A DNA stretch of 64,000 nucleotides from an uncultured Myxococcales bacterium (lineage in GTDB: Bacteria; Myxococcota_A; UBA9042; CAIXZC01): positions 1-64,000 of the forward strand of contig CAITUV010000038.1 of NCBI GenBank assembly GCA_903895725.1, read 5' to 3'. This document shows positions 7,043 to 15,569 of this stretch, one piece after another (positions within the stretch are counted from its first letter, which is position 1; each line of letters opens with the position of its first letter). The translations under genes were made by a program, and so were the position numbers. The notes below the pieces were generated by a model, which worked only from the letters and a program-made list of their open reading frames with translations, was not told where the DNA came from and ran no database searches.

Positions 7043-8395
7043 CTACCTCACCACTTCCACGGGATGACTGAACCGGTACTTGAGGTTGTCGGACTCGTCC
7101 TCGGTGGTTCCGGAGCCGGTCAAGTCGGCAAACTCGAGCTTCGGGAGCTTGGCAAGCAGCGGGACGATGGCATCGGTGAGCCCGGTACAGCCGGACAGAC
7201 GGATCCGCTCGAGGTCCTTCATGCCGGAGACGACGACGAAGGCCCCGTCCGTGATCGGAAGCCCGGAGAGGTCGAGGCGGCTGATCTTCTTGAGCGTGTC
7301 CAGCCGCATGAAACCGGCATCGGTAAGGCTCGTGCGGGCCAGCGACAGGATCTGGAGCTTGCCCAGTCTGCGGATGGCATCGGCGGAGACATCGGTCGTG
7401 GGAGTACCGTCCAGGTGCAGCTCCACGAGCCCTCCGAACCCGGCCAGCGTGGCGACCTGGTCGTCCGTGACGCGAGTTTCGGCAAGGTTGAGCCGCTCCA
7501 GCTTGGACAGAGGCTTCAGGAATGCGAGCCCACTCCCGGAAAGATCCACGCCGGACAGGTCCAGGCGCTTGAGACCCTTGAGTCGTGCGACCTGCTCCAG
7601 GCCGGATGCGGTCAGCCCGAGCCCGCCGAGGCCCAGGGATGACAGACGCTTCAGGCCGGACAGGTGTGCCAGCGTTTCCTCGGAGAAGCCGGCGTTGCGG
7701 CTGATGTCGAGCTCGGTCAGAGCGGGCATGGCCGCCAGGCTTGCCAGAGCCTCGCCAGAGAGCCGCCCCCCGGTCAAGCGCAGCGAATCGAGCTTCCGGA
7801 GCCCGGCCAAGTGCACCAGTCCCTGGTCCGTAACCCGGGTGGAATTGAGGGACAGACGCTTCAACCCGGACAGCTTCGAGAGGCTCTGCAGGCCGGAATC
7901 GGAAATCCCGCCACCGGACAGGAGCAGTGTCTCGAGGCCTCCCATGCGGGCCAGTCCGGTCAACTGCTCGTCGGCGACGCTGCACGCCGAGAGGTCTAGC
8001 CACCGAACGGCCTTGAGCTGCGTGACGGCATCAAGGATTCCCTCGTGGATGGGGCGGTTGTCTGCCGGGGCATTCTCCGGAGTACCGCCACGGCAGAGCC
8101 GGACCCCCGGAATCTTCTTCTCTTCGACTTCGCAGATGGCCTCGACCCATGCGAGTGCGCCTGCAGCGCCGGCCGGCTCGACGAACCACGTGGCTCCGTT
8201 GGGAATCCAGAGCCCCCGGCCTTCTTCCGTGGGAGTCGCCCCGAGCTTGCGAACCTCGTCTCCCTCGACAACGAATACGTTGAGCTCGAGCTGCGAGTCG
8301 AACCGCAACGTTGCGGGACCTCCGGCAAGGGCCGCAGGCCCCGGAGCCAACGTCAGAGCCAGGACCAAAGCGAGCATTCCGGCTGCATCGCACAT
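7043..8395 (-). CDS. Secreted leucine-rich-repeat protein
   Basis: 450 residues. A signal peptide (LALVLALTLAPGPAALAGG) is followed by about 85 residues without repeats, then about a dozen leucine-rich repeats of roughly 24 residues from residue 120 to 435. Typical units are LKRLSLNSTRVTDQGLVHLA and LERLNLAETRVTDDQVATLA. The L-x-x-L-x-L-x-x-T-x-V/L-T-D pattern is the bacterial RNase-inhibitor/cysteine-containing-like type seen in many planctomycete and myxobacterial secreted proteins. Likely a periplasmic or extracellular protein-binding scaffold; ligand unknown. ATG 8395 has GGGAGG close upstream. A candidate promoter lies 22 bp before the start. Single gene: its upstream neighbour runs in the opposite direction. 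Confidence 0.8.
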   Translation of the reverse strand: MCDAAGMLALVLALTLAPGPAALAGGPATLRFDSQLELNVFVVEGDEVRKLGATPTEEGRGLWIPNGATWFVEPAGAAGALAWVEAICEVEEKKIPGVRLCRGGTPENAPADNRPIHEGILDAVTQLKAVRWLDLSACSVADEQLTGLARMGGLETLLLSGGGISDSGLQSLSKLSGLKRLSLNSTRVTDQGLVHLAGLRKLDSLRLTGGRLSGEALASLAAMPALTELDISRNAGFSEETLAHLSGLKRLSSLGLGGLGLTASGLEQVARLKGLKRLDLSGVDLSGSGLAFLKPLSKLERLNLAETRVTDDQVATLAGFGGLVELHLDGTPTTDVSADAIRRLGKLQILSLARTSLTDAGFMRLDTLKKISRLDLSGLPITDGAFVVVSGMKDLERIRLSGCTGLTDAIVPLLAKLPKLEFADLTGSGTTEDESDNLKYRFSHPVEVVR

Positions 8396-8416
8396 TGTGC
8401 ACCTCCCTGGCCGCGT

Positions 8417-8445
8417 AGACTACACCCGAAACACGGGAAGGCCAA
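8417..8445 (-). promoter_or_regulatory. Candidate promoter for leucine-rich-repeat gene
   Basis: Minus-strand TTGGCC (8445-8440), 17-bp spacer, TAGTCT (8422-8417), 22 bp before ATG at 8395. The -10 is identical to the one at 46840-46845. Confidence 0.45.
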
Positions 8446-8498
8446 TCCGTGGGGTGCGGTGGCACCGCGGCGGCGGGCGGCGGCGGCGGCGGGGAAAG

Positions 8499-8717
8499 AC
8501 ATAGGACGAATAGGACACATAGGACGAATAGGACAGATAGGACCCGCCGCCGCCCCCGAGCAGGAACGGCCCGGTCGCCAGATTGGCTTCCGAGCAAGAG
8601 CAGCCGAGTAGCCCCACCGGCCGCCAGTCAAACCCACCCTCTAGCTCCGCACCGCGTCCTATGCCTTCCGTGCGTCCTATGCGTCCTATGCGTCCTATGC
8701 GTCCTATTGGTCCTATA
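8499..8717. repeat. Inverted array of TAGGAC / GTCCTAT short repeats in the 401-bp intergenic region
   Basis: The 8396-8796 interval has no convincing gene. At 8499-8543 a unit of ATAGGAC with variable 2-3 bp linkers is repeated five times; at 8656-8717 its complement GTCCTAT recurs six times with linkers such as GCG. The two arrays are inverted relative to each other and about 110 bp apart, so the transcript or single strand could form a long imperfect hairpin. GGC-rich and CCG-rich runs (8467-8495 and 8543-8558) add a second inverted pair. I do not recognise the element. Confidence 0.75.
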
Positions 8718-8740
8718 CGCCCTGCCCGCCCCCGCCGAGG

Positions 8741-8768
8741 TTGCATCGGCCCGTACGCTGGGTACAAT
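8741..8768 (+). promoter_or_regulatory. Candidate promoter for lipoprotein gene at 8797
   Basis: TTGCAT (8741-8746), 16-bp spacer, TACAAT (8763-8768), the best -10 match in the region, 29 bp before ATG 8797. It lies just outside the inverted repeat array. Confidence 0.45.
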
Positions 8769-8796
8769 CCCCTCGCAAGGAACGGGGAGGTGTCGC

Positions 8797-10536
8797 ATGC
8801 GGAATCTATGCCTGCTGGTGGTGTTTCTGGCCGCCTGCTCCGGGACAGGCCGTGAAGCGGTGGGCCCGGACGGGGCCGGGGACGGCAGGGGCTTGACCCA
8901 GGATGCATCGGGGACCGAGGACGCAACTCCCGACGCACTTGCGGACCGCCGCCTGGCTCCAGAGGATTCCGTGGTGCCTCCGCCCGACGCTGCAGAGGAA
9001 ACGCCCCGGGGCACCGACCTGTCCGAGGAGCCTGCCCCGAGCGACGTCGAGGGGTCCGACACGCCTGCCCCGAGCGACGTCGAGGGGTCCGACCTGGCCG
9101 ACCTGTCCGAAGAGCCTGCCCCGAGCGACGTCGAGGGGTCCGACCTGGCCCCGCTCCCGGCCGGCTGCTGCTACACCGACTCGGATTGCCCGGTGGACGG
9201 GTCCGGGGAACAAGCGTGCGCCGGACAGGCGCTCGGCTGGCCGGAGGGGGCCGGTGTGTGCAAGGGCAAGCCGTCCGACCCGGGACGCTGCTACGGTGAC
9301 GTGCACTGCCCTGCGGGGAGCCACTGTGACGGAGAGTCGGTCTGCGGCTGCATGGTCGACTGCGACATGGACTACGAGGGGCCGGGGATCTGCGTCCCCG
9401 ACGACGGAACCTGCCCGGCCGTCGACACGGATTGGGTAATGGAGTATTGCAACGCAGCCAATCTCGTGGTCTTCGACGGCAAGAAATGCGTGGCCACCTG
9501 CCCCGGATGCTGCGAATGCAAGCCGTTCTGCAAGTATACGTTCCAGTCGTTCGAAGAGTGCGAGGCCTCATGCCTTGCCACCACGCCCCAATGTCCCCTC
9601 TATGTGGCGGCACTGGCGACCGAGCCTTACTCGGTCTGGCAGCCGGACCAGGGTTGCGAGAGCATCGACCCTGCCCCGGGCTGCTCCCAGGACTCGGACT
9701 GCCCCCCGCCGTTCATCATGCCCGACCCGGGGGCTTCGGGGGACCTGTGCGTCCTGGGCAACTGCGTGTTCTGCTGGAACGACTCCCAGTGCAAGGCCGG
9801 GGAGCTCTGCCGAGCAGGCCGGTGCGTGCCGAACTGGACCGGAGGCTGCCCGGAGGCCCCGCTCTGCAAGCTGGAAGACGGCTGCCGGTTGATCACGCCG
9901 TCGGAGAAGCCCTGCCCAATCTGCATCTGCGACTCGACCTACTCGATTGAGTGCTATACCGACGAGTTCTGCATGATCTTCAGCTTCCATCCGTTCTCCC
10001 GTTGCGTCTACGGCCGATGTGCGGACTGCCGGAACGACTCGGACTGCCCCGCCCCCTGGAGCATGGGGACGACCTGTATCCCGCCCGGCATCTGCTATGA
10101 CATGACGCCGCCGCCCGCAAGCCTGTATGGCACATGGCTCGTCGGCTGGTACGGCGGGCTCGATCACTTCAGCTACTTCCGGTTCGAGATGGACGGAACC
10201 CTGCGGAGAGGTCACTACGTGATACAGGACACGTTCATGGACGACTTCCCGGGCCTGCCCTGCTACCCGGGGGAGGACGTGACCTATCCTCTGCTCGGAA
10301 CCTGGGAGCCGGAGATCACTCAATCCGGATTCCTCGTGGTCCGGGTCAACCTCAACGTCTCATGCGACCCCAAAGCGGGGTACACGGCCCGCTGGGCTTT
10401 CACTCCGTCGGCAGACGGGCAGAGTGCGGACGTGAAGGACATCGACACGGGAAACACCTTCCTGGCCCTGCGCTATCCGACCACGGTCTGCCTGCCCGAC
10501 ATGTCGTTGTGCGAAGCGCCGCAGTACCCCTTCTGA
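8797..10536 (+). CDS. Cys-rich lipoprotein with Pro/Ser/Asp repeat stalk and C-terminal beta domain
   Basis: 579 residues. ATG 8797 is preceded by GGGGAGG at 8784-8790; longer upstream reading frames are low-complexity and have no SD. The lipobox is LAAC (Cys at residue 13). Residues 15-120 are an acidic, Pro/Ala-rich stalk that includes a threefold repeat EEPAPSDVEGSD (9031-9144). The middle (about 125-440) is rich in paired Cys with units such as CCYTDSDCPVDG and CWNDSQCKAGELCRAGRCVP, a common secreted Cys-rich pattern. The last 130 residues (from YGTWLVGWYGG) look like a lipocalin-like all-beta domain. Likely surface-exposed or periplasmic; function unknown. The following gene is convergent, 42 bp away, with no clear terminator. 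Confidence 0.75.
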   Translation: MRNLCLLVVFLAACSGTGREAVGPDGAGDGRGLTQDASGTEDATPDALADRRLAPEDSVVPPPDAAEETPRGTDLSEEPAPSDVEGSDTPAPSDVEGSDLADLSEEPAPSDVEGSDLAPLPAGCCYTDSDCPVDGSGEQACAGQALGWPEGAGVCKGKPSDPGRCYGDVHCPAGSHCDGESVCGCMVDCDMDYEGPGICVPDDGTCPAVDTDWVMEYCNAANLVVFDGKKCVATCPGCCECKPFCKYTFQSFEECEASCLATTPQCPLYVAALATEPYSVWQPDQGCESIDPAPGCSQDSDCPPPFIMPDPGASGDLCVLGNCVFCWNDSQCKAGELCRAGRCVPNWTGGCPEAPLCKLEDGCRLITPSEKPCPICICDSTYSIECYTDEFCMIFSFHPFSRCVYGRCADCRNDSDCPAPWSMGTTCIPPGICYDMTPPPASLYGTWLVGWYGGLDHFSYFRFEMDGTLRRGHYVIQDTFMDDFPGLPCYPGEDVTYPLLGTWEPEITQSGFLVVRVNLNVSCDPKAGYTARWAFTPSADGQSADVKDIDTGNTFLALRYPTTVCLPDMSLCEAPQYPF

Positions 10537-10578
10537 CACGGCACCTTCAACTTCGATGGGGGCACTCGCTGACGTCCG

Positions 10579-11733
10579 CTATTGAATTGCCAGCCGGTAG
10601 AGCTGAGTCCCGAAGAAGCCATGGAGGTGCTTCGAAGTGGCGAAGAGCACCTGGGGCGGGTTGTCGACGAACGCACCGGACATTGGGGCACCGTCCTTCA
10701 CGGATTCCCAGGTGGCTCCGCCATCGCAAGAGCGGATGATGTCCATCTTGGCCGCGACGAAGAAGCACCCGTTTCCGAATCGAAGCGCCACGGAGCCGGT
10801 GGCAGGGAGAACCTTGTCGCTCTTGCTCCACGTGGCCCCGTTGTCCGCCGATAGATAGAAGTCAAAGGCAGCTCCCTTGGCGATGACGACTACATTGGTC
10901 CCATCCCCGTCCCCCGCCACCGCACCGGGGACGGAGGTCTTGGGAACGTCCGTGCAGCTGGCCCCTCCTGCGTCGCAGTAGTGCAGCATCCCATCGCCGG
11001 CGTAGAAATTCCGCTTCCCGCTTGCGAATCCGAAGCAGGCTCCCGAAGTGATGAGCCCGTCGTTCTTCGACACCGTCCAGGTGTCCCCGGCATCCGTCGA
11101 GGTCACCAGCTCGTCGGCAACCACGCCGTCGAACGCGAGGCCATACACACTGCCATCCCCAACGAAGAGATCCGCAAGTCCGGCATCGTTGTTGATGAAG
11201 CCGACGGTGCGCACCTCGAACTCGGCCTTCCCCGCAGGGCGGACGAATATCTTCTTATCGGCCTCGCTGTAACCGGGCGGCATGCCGGCAACCACGTTGC
11301 CGTCGACCAACGCCAAAGGAATGGTGCCGGAGTTCCCCTCAGGGATCTGGAGGCCGGTCACTTCGCTCCAGGCCCCCCCCGGCCCGTCCAGAAAGAAGAG
11401 CTTCTCCTTGTTGCCGTCCACTGCAACGGAAGCGTAGATCTTGTCGCCGTCGACGACCAGGTCGGTCACGAGACCGGCCGGCTCGAGGGCTGCACCGACC
11501 GTCTCCCACTTCCCGTCCACCGGCCCAACCGGCACGTCGGCGGCGGGGCCTCCTTCGTCGGTCCCCAGAGGGAGATCTCCGGCGGTCTCCATCCCACCGA
11601 CATCCGGGGGGGCCGGTGAATCGGCCGTGATACTGTCGTCACCGCCCCCACCACCTCCTCCCCCTGAGTCACAGGCGGCGTTCCAAAGGAGCATCAGCGA
11701 CAAGCCCCCCCCAACGACTACCCTTCTGAACAT
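10579..11733 (-). CDS. Lipoprotein with Asp-box (BNR/sialidase-type) beta-propeller
   Basis: 384 residues. ATG 11733 has GGAGGA at 11743-11738. Signal peptide with lipobox WNAAC; the +2 residue is Asp, which in E. coli causes inner-membrane retention, though rules may differ here. A Gly/Asp linker (CDSGGGGGGGGDDS) leads to a repeat domain from about residue 75 to the end. Asp-box-like S-x-D-x-G-x-T-W motifs are visible: STDAGDTWTVSKNDG, SADNGATWSKSDKV and CDGGATWESVKDG. These are typical of BNR-repeat/photosystem-II-stability-type propellers. No sialidase catalytic residues could be recognised. Probable periplasmic or surface binding protein. Confidence 0.75.
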   Translation of the reverse strand: MFRRVVVGGGLSLMLLWNAACDSGGGGGGGGDDSITADSPAPPDVGGMETAGDLPLGTDEGGPAADVPVGPVDGKWETVGAALEPAGLVTDLVVDGDKIYASVAVDGNKEKLFFLDGPGGAWSEVTGLQIPEGNSGTIPLALVDGNVVAGMPPGYSEADKKIFVRPAGKAEFEVRTVGFINNDAGLADLFVGDGSVYGLAFDGVVADELVTSTDAGDTWTVSKNDGLITSGACFGFASGKRNFYAGDGMLHYCDAGGASCTDVPKTSVPGAVAGDGDGTNVVVIAKGAAFDFYLSADNGATWSKSDKVLPATGSVALRFGNGCFFVAAKMDIIRSCDGGATWESVKDGAPMSGAFVDNPPQVLFATSKHLHGFFGTQLYRLAIQ

Positions 11734-11845
11734 GACTTCCTCCTGTGCATGGAGAGCCGGATGTCCCGCCACAACGCACCGACGGTCCCCACCGGGTGCG
11801 ACGTCGCAGCCTGCAGGACGTTGGCCCACTGTCTATTCCGAGCAT

Positions 11846-11874
11846 ACGGTATTCTTGTGTAATTCTGCCGTCAA
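11846..11874 (-). promoter_or_regulatory. Candidate promoter for Asp-box lipoprotein gene
   Basis: Minus-strand TTGACG (11874-11869), 17-bp spacer, TACCGT (11851-11846), in a locally AT-rich stretch about 113 bp before ATG 11733. Confidence 0.35.
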
Positions 11875-11885
11875 GTAGTTTGCGC

Positions 11886-11915
11886 TTGCCCGCGGATCTG
11901 TCGTTGTTGTAGCGT
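11886..11915 (+). promoter_or_regulatory. Candidate promoter for the 1050-residue lipoprotein gene
   Basis: TTGCCC (11886-11891), 18-bp spacer, TAGCGT (11910-11915), 42 bp before ATG 11957. Fits the TTG/TAG pattern seen at other genes here. Confidence 0.35.
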
Positions 11916-11956
11916 GGCTGTCGGAGAACGGGGATTGGCCAAGGAGGTGATGAGGC

Positions 11957-14900
11957 ATGCAAGACTTCAGGCGGGGCAGGCTTCCGAAGTCACTTCTCGC
12001 TGCCTGGGCACTAGCGCTGCTGGCCGGAGTGCAACTGTCCGCTTGCTCCACCCTGGAGCCGGCGCAGATGTCCGACTTCAAGTCCGGGCGGGCCGTTGCA
12101 GGCCTTCCGCTCGACGACCCGGGGGCGTGGAAATCGATGGTGGCCACGGCAAATCGCTCCATCAAGAAAGGGGCCGAGGTCATCTGGCTTGACTACAATG
12201 AGCTCCATGTGGCCAACCTGGCGGGCGGCGACATCCGGGCACTCCACTTGTTTGCGGATGCCGATGGAACGGATGCCAGACCCGTGCTCGCCGTAGCGGT
12301 CACCCCTCGCCTGGCCAGCTACGGAAGCACCGCGGACCCGAACGAATGGCGGAGGCGCGCGGAGGAGCTGGGATTCGCTCCACGAGAGCTGGTGGGGTTC
12401 TCGACGATCGGTGCCTTGTACTTGACGGACAGGGGGGAATTCTATGTCGTCCAGGCCGCCGAGTCTCGGCGGTCCCCTCCGGCAGCCTGCGGGCTCACCT
12501 ACATTTTGAGATTCACGGGGAACGGGGAGGAGCTGGGCCGTTTCCTGGACCGGATTGCCGTCACCCTCCCGGACAAGATGGCCGAGCGCGTTGGCAAGGC
12601 GCTCCGGGAGGGGGGACGCTCAGGGATTGACGGAGCCCTGCGCTGGCTGGGAAGAGTGAGTGCGGTGTGCGACCCGGCAGCAGAGGAGGCGGCGGCGCAG
12701 GCTCGGGCCGCCATCGTCGAGTGGGCCGAGAAGAGACTGGCGGTCGCAGACTTCGAGAGCGTCATGGCGGAACCTCTGAGTGACCTCTCCAGATGGCCCG
12801 GAGTCCCGGAGATGAAAGCCCGGCTGGATGCGATGGTGCTCACGGAGATCCGCACACTGGCGGCCCTGCCAATCATGGAGCAGCGCCGGCGTCTGCGCGG
12901 CAAGTTGTCCCCCAGGGCGCAGGAGCAGTTCGAGCGGCTCAAGCTCCCGGAGGCCAAGGCCCTCCTGGCCTGCCTCCCGGTCGACCCGGACGAGCCTCCC
13001 ATTGCTCAGGAGCTTCCCCCTCCCCCTCCGGCCGCACCGCTCGGGAGTCTGGATGCCTTCCTGGCCGATGCCCCGACCACCCTCGAGGGGTTGAACGTTG
13101 CGGCATGGGAGAAGGCGTGGAACGAGCAGGATGACCTGGGCAAACTGGCCATCCTCTACAAGCTGCTGCGCGGGAGGAAACAGCCGCCGTTCCCGGCTGC
13201 GGCTGCCCCCATGCTCGGCCGCTTCGTGGGCTGGCTGTGGCAGCTCGGCAAGGAGAAGGACCTGCAGCAGATGGTCGCGGACTGCCACTCGCCCAGCGTG
13301 CTCGGCAACTACGTGCCCAGAGATGCGATCAAGGAAATCGACGGCATGGCCGAGAGGGCCGATCCAGGGAAGGACTATCTGGCCCCCGCTGCCGCCGGGT
13401 ATTGGTACAACCTCTACACCTACCTCGACAGATTCGTGCCCGCCCTTGTCGACAGCCGCCAAGCCGGTGAGCCCGAGCTGGACCGGAGGTTCCGTTCCTC
13501 GGATCTCGACGGCATGTTCACGATGATTGCGGATCTGGACTCGGTGCTGAGCTGCCACAACATCCACCAGGCCGATCCGGAGGCAGCCGGCTGCAAACCG
13601 CTCTCGAAGGGTACGTTTGCGGCTCTCAGCGGCCTGCTCTACGCCTGGAAGAACTACTCTCCCATCGTGAAAGAGCTGACTCGCCGAGAGACGGCAGCAG
13701 GGGTGGCCCTCCAGGAGCAATGGCGGAAGCTCCCCATCGAAGAGCAGGTAGAGAACCTCAGGAAGTACCTCAAGGAAGGCCGACAGGTGATCCGTGGGGA
13801 CGACTTCAGGAAATACTTCCACTGGCTGCTCGACGAGGTCGGGAAGCGGGCCGCCGAGGCACAGGCCCGGAACCGACCCGCCGCTGCGATGGCATGGTGG
13901 CTCACGTACACGGCACTGATCCGGCCCGAAGGCTCGAACAGCAAGTGGAATGGCGACTACAAGAAGCGCCCCTACGGCGGAGAACGGGAGGCCCTGTGGA
14001 AGGGGCGCCGGCCCTACGCACGGATGGGCTTTGAAGCATCCACGGAATTGGCGATTGCCGTCGGAGAGCAGCTCGTGGTTCGGTATGGCGTCGTTCCGGA
14101 GTCGGTCAGTGTGGGCGACCACACGAACAAGCTGATCGAACCTTACTGTCGCATGCTTCTTCCAGGGCTGTGCGATGACCCGGACTGGGAGATGCCGTGG
14201 GTCTCGCCGGCCGAGAAGACCGTCGGGGCCGCCGTGACTTCGGCAGGCAGGCCGCTCATGCAGTTCAAGTTCGGGCCGGTCCGCGTCGGAGAGCTCAAGA
14301 ACAACTACGAGGACACGACCCTGACCGAGTACCGGCAGACCGAGTCCATGGAGGTTCGGGACCAGGAGGCGTACGACAAGGCCCAGAAGAAGGTCGACGA
14401 GCTCAAGAAGCAGCAGCTTTCGGAAGCGGATACCACGTACGAGAGGTGGGCCGGAAACGGCGGCTGGTCGGAGACCCGCCTCTACAAGCCTGACGAGAAG
14501 AACCTCTCGGGAGGCACGTGGAAGAAGGGAGGGCAATGGGAGGGGGTGTGGACCAAGGAGACCGTCGTCGACCCTGAGCTGGCAAGGCTGCGTGACGAGA
14601 AGGCAGGAGAGTTGGCAAAGGCCCAGGCGGAGCTGGCCAAGGCGGGGGAGAAGGAGCAGAAGGTCCGGATCGAGGAGTACGGAGCGGGTGCGAAGATGCA
14701 GGTCATCTCGGGCGATGTGGAGGTCTCCCACGTGTTCTCGCTCGGGGACCTCGTCTACGACAAGCCGGTCCGCCTGGAAGGCGAAATCGCCAGGATGGAG
14801 AAGACAGCTCGATTCGACTGGCATCTGTCCAAGGATGAGTTCACGCGCTGGCTTGGCCGTGGATCCTTCGGGCTCCCGCAGGCCTACGATGCGGCCCGGC

Positions 14901-15109
14901 GGTACTTCGTGGAGCAGCAGTTGGCCAAGGACCTTCCTGTGGAAGCGCAGCAGAACGGCTGGACCGAGCAGGAGCTGGCCGAGGAGGAGACGTTCAGGCG
15001 GTATCTCCTGCTGAACGACTGGAACAGGAAGGGTCCGCCCCCCTGGTGGGGACTGAGGGTGCCGAAGGGGAACGTGTGCTGGGACTGCGAGGACCTGACC
15101 AGGGACTGA
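11957..15109 (+). CDS. Large lipoprotein of unknown function (1050 residues)
   Basis: ATG 11957 follows AAGGAGG at 11941-11947. The signal peptide ends in lipobox LSAC (Cys about 30). I recognise no known domain. Visible features: a mixed alpha/beta N-terminal part (residues 30-190); an Ala/Glu-rich helical region (about 190-340); a short Pro run (PPPPPAAP, about 355); a long helical, Trp-rich middle (YWYNLYTYLDRFVPAL, FRKYFHWLLDEVGKR); then EAYDKAQKKVDELKKQQLSE, a probable coiled coil, inside a charged segment (about 790-915) with a second helix ARLRDEKAGELAKAQAELAK. The C-terminus ends with a CWDC pair. Probably an envelope protein facing the periplasm. The gene is alone in its direction, with the next gene convergent; the 154 bp after it contain only a GC-rich hairpin (CGGGG-CGG-CCCCG near 15137-15149). 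Confidence 0.75.
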   Translation: MQDFRRGRLPKSLLAAWALALLAGVQLSACSTLEPAQMSDFKSGRAVAGLPLDDPGAWKSMVATANRSIKKGAEVIWLDYNELHVANLAGGDIRALHLFADADGTDARPVLAVAVTPRLASYGSTADPNEWRRRAEELGFAPRELVGFSTIGALYLTDRGEFYVVQAAESRRSPPAACGLTYILRFTGNGEELGRFLDRIAVTLPDKMAERVGKALREGGRSGIDGALRWLGRVSAVCDPAAEEAAAQARAAIVEWAEKRLAVADFESVMAEPLSDLSRWPGVPEMKARLDAMVLTEIRTLAALPIMEQRRRLRGKLSPRAQEQFERLKLPEAKALLACLPVDPDEPPIAQELPPPPPAAPLGSLDAFLADAPTTLEGLNVAAWEKAWNEQDDLGKLAILYKLLRGRKQPPFPAAAAPMLGRFVGWLWQLGKEKDLQQMVADCHSPSVLGNYVPRDAIKEIDGMAERADPGKDYLAPAAAGYWYNLYTYLDRFVPALVDSRQAGEPELDRRFRSSDLDGMFTMIADLDSVLSCHNIHQADPEAAGCKPLSKGTFAALSGLLYAWKNYSPIVKELTRRETAAGVALQEQWRKLPIEEQVENLRKYLKEGRQVIRGDDFRKYFHWLLDEVGKRAAEAQARNRPAAAMAWWLTYTALIRPEGSNSKWNGDYKKRPYGGEREALWKGRRPYARMGFEASTELAIAVGEQLVVRYGVVPESVSVGDHTNKLIEPYCRMLLPGLCDDPDWEMPWVSPAEKTVGAAVTSAGRPLMQFKFGPVRVGELKNNYEDTTLTEYRQTESMEVRDQEAYDKAQKKVDELKKQQLSEADTTYERWAGNGGWSETRLYKPDEKNLSGGTWKKGGQWEGVWTKETVVDPELARLRDEKAGELAKAQAELAKAGEKEQKVRIEEYGAGAKMQVISGDVEVSHVFSLGDLVYDKPVRLEGEIARMEKTARFDWHLSKDEFTRWLGRGSFGLPQAYDAARRYFVEQQLAKDLPVEAQQNGWTEQELAEEETFRRYLLLNDWNRKGPPPWWGLRVPKGNVCWDCEDLTRD

Positions 15110-15263
15110 GCGGCGGCCATGGGGCTTCGACCGAACGCCGGGGCGGCCCCGAAGGCAAGGCAGCGACCGAGGCTCGGGCGCGTTTGGTGCACTGAACCGG
15201 CAGGCGCCCTTCGTTGGCGGATGGTGCCCGGCTGCGGGACTAGGGACTACCGAGACCTCCCGC

Positions 15264-15494
15264 CTACTCGTTCGGCTCCGGCGCCGGGCTCGGCTCCGGC
15301 ACGGGTGTCGGTTCCGGCACGGGGGGAACCGGATCGGGGGTGCAGCGAGCTACGCAGGCATTCAGGCACTTGACGTAGTCCTCAGCGGGTCCTGCGCTGC
15401 ACGTCTCCACGCAGTCACCCGGGCAATCCGCTCGAGCGGTGAGCGGAGCAACACAGAGGAGCAGAAACAGTCCGATCGCCAGAACTTTCCACAT
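15264..15494 (-). CDS. Small secreted Cys-rich protein with Pro-Glu-Pro tail
   Basis: 76 residues from ATG 15494 with GGAGG at 15504-15500. A clear signal peptide (WKVLAIGLFLLLCVAPLTARA) precedes a 30-residue segment with six Cys (DCPGDCVETCSAG, then CLNACVARC), enough for three disulfides. The tail is a repeat of (V/A)PEP(T/S)P: PVPEPTPVPEPSPAPEP. Such tails often act as wall- or membrane-spanning spacers. Function unknown. A strong promoter-like sequence lies immediately upstream, overlapping the stop codon of the GNAT gene, so it is probably transcribed on its own. Confidence 0.7.
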   Translation of the reverse strand: MWKVLAIGLFLLLCVAPLTARADCPGDCVETCSAGPAEDYVKCLNACVARCTPDPVPPVPEPTPVPEPSPAPEPNE

Positions 15495-15540
15495 GGCTTC
15501 CTCCCTGCGCATACCGGCTGAAAGATCCTGAGCCGAGCCC

Positions 15541-15569
15541 AGTATACGCCTCCTCGTGAGGTTCCTCAA
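15541..15569 (-). promoter_or_regulatory. Candidate sigma-70 promoter for small Cys-rich gene
   Basis: Minus-strand TTGAGG (15569-15564), exact 17-bp spacer, TATACT (15546-15541), 47 bp before ATG 15494. The -35 covers the stop codon (15566-15568) of the upstream GNAT gene. One of the best consensus matches in the window. Confidence 0.55.

Noticed and set aside
8420..9613. Long minus-strand frame with RIGPIGRIGRIGR repeats
   Set aside because: It is the translation of the short GTCCTAT arrays and the shadow of the lipoprotein gene on the plus strand; no SD and Arg/Pro-rich composition typical of an antisense frame.
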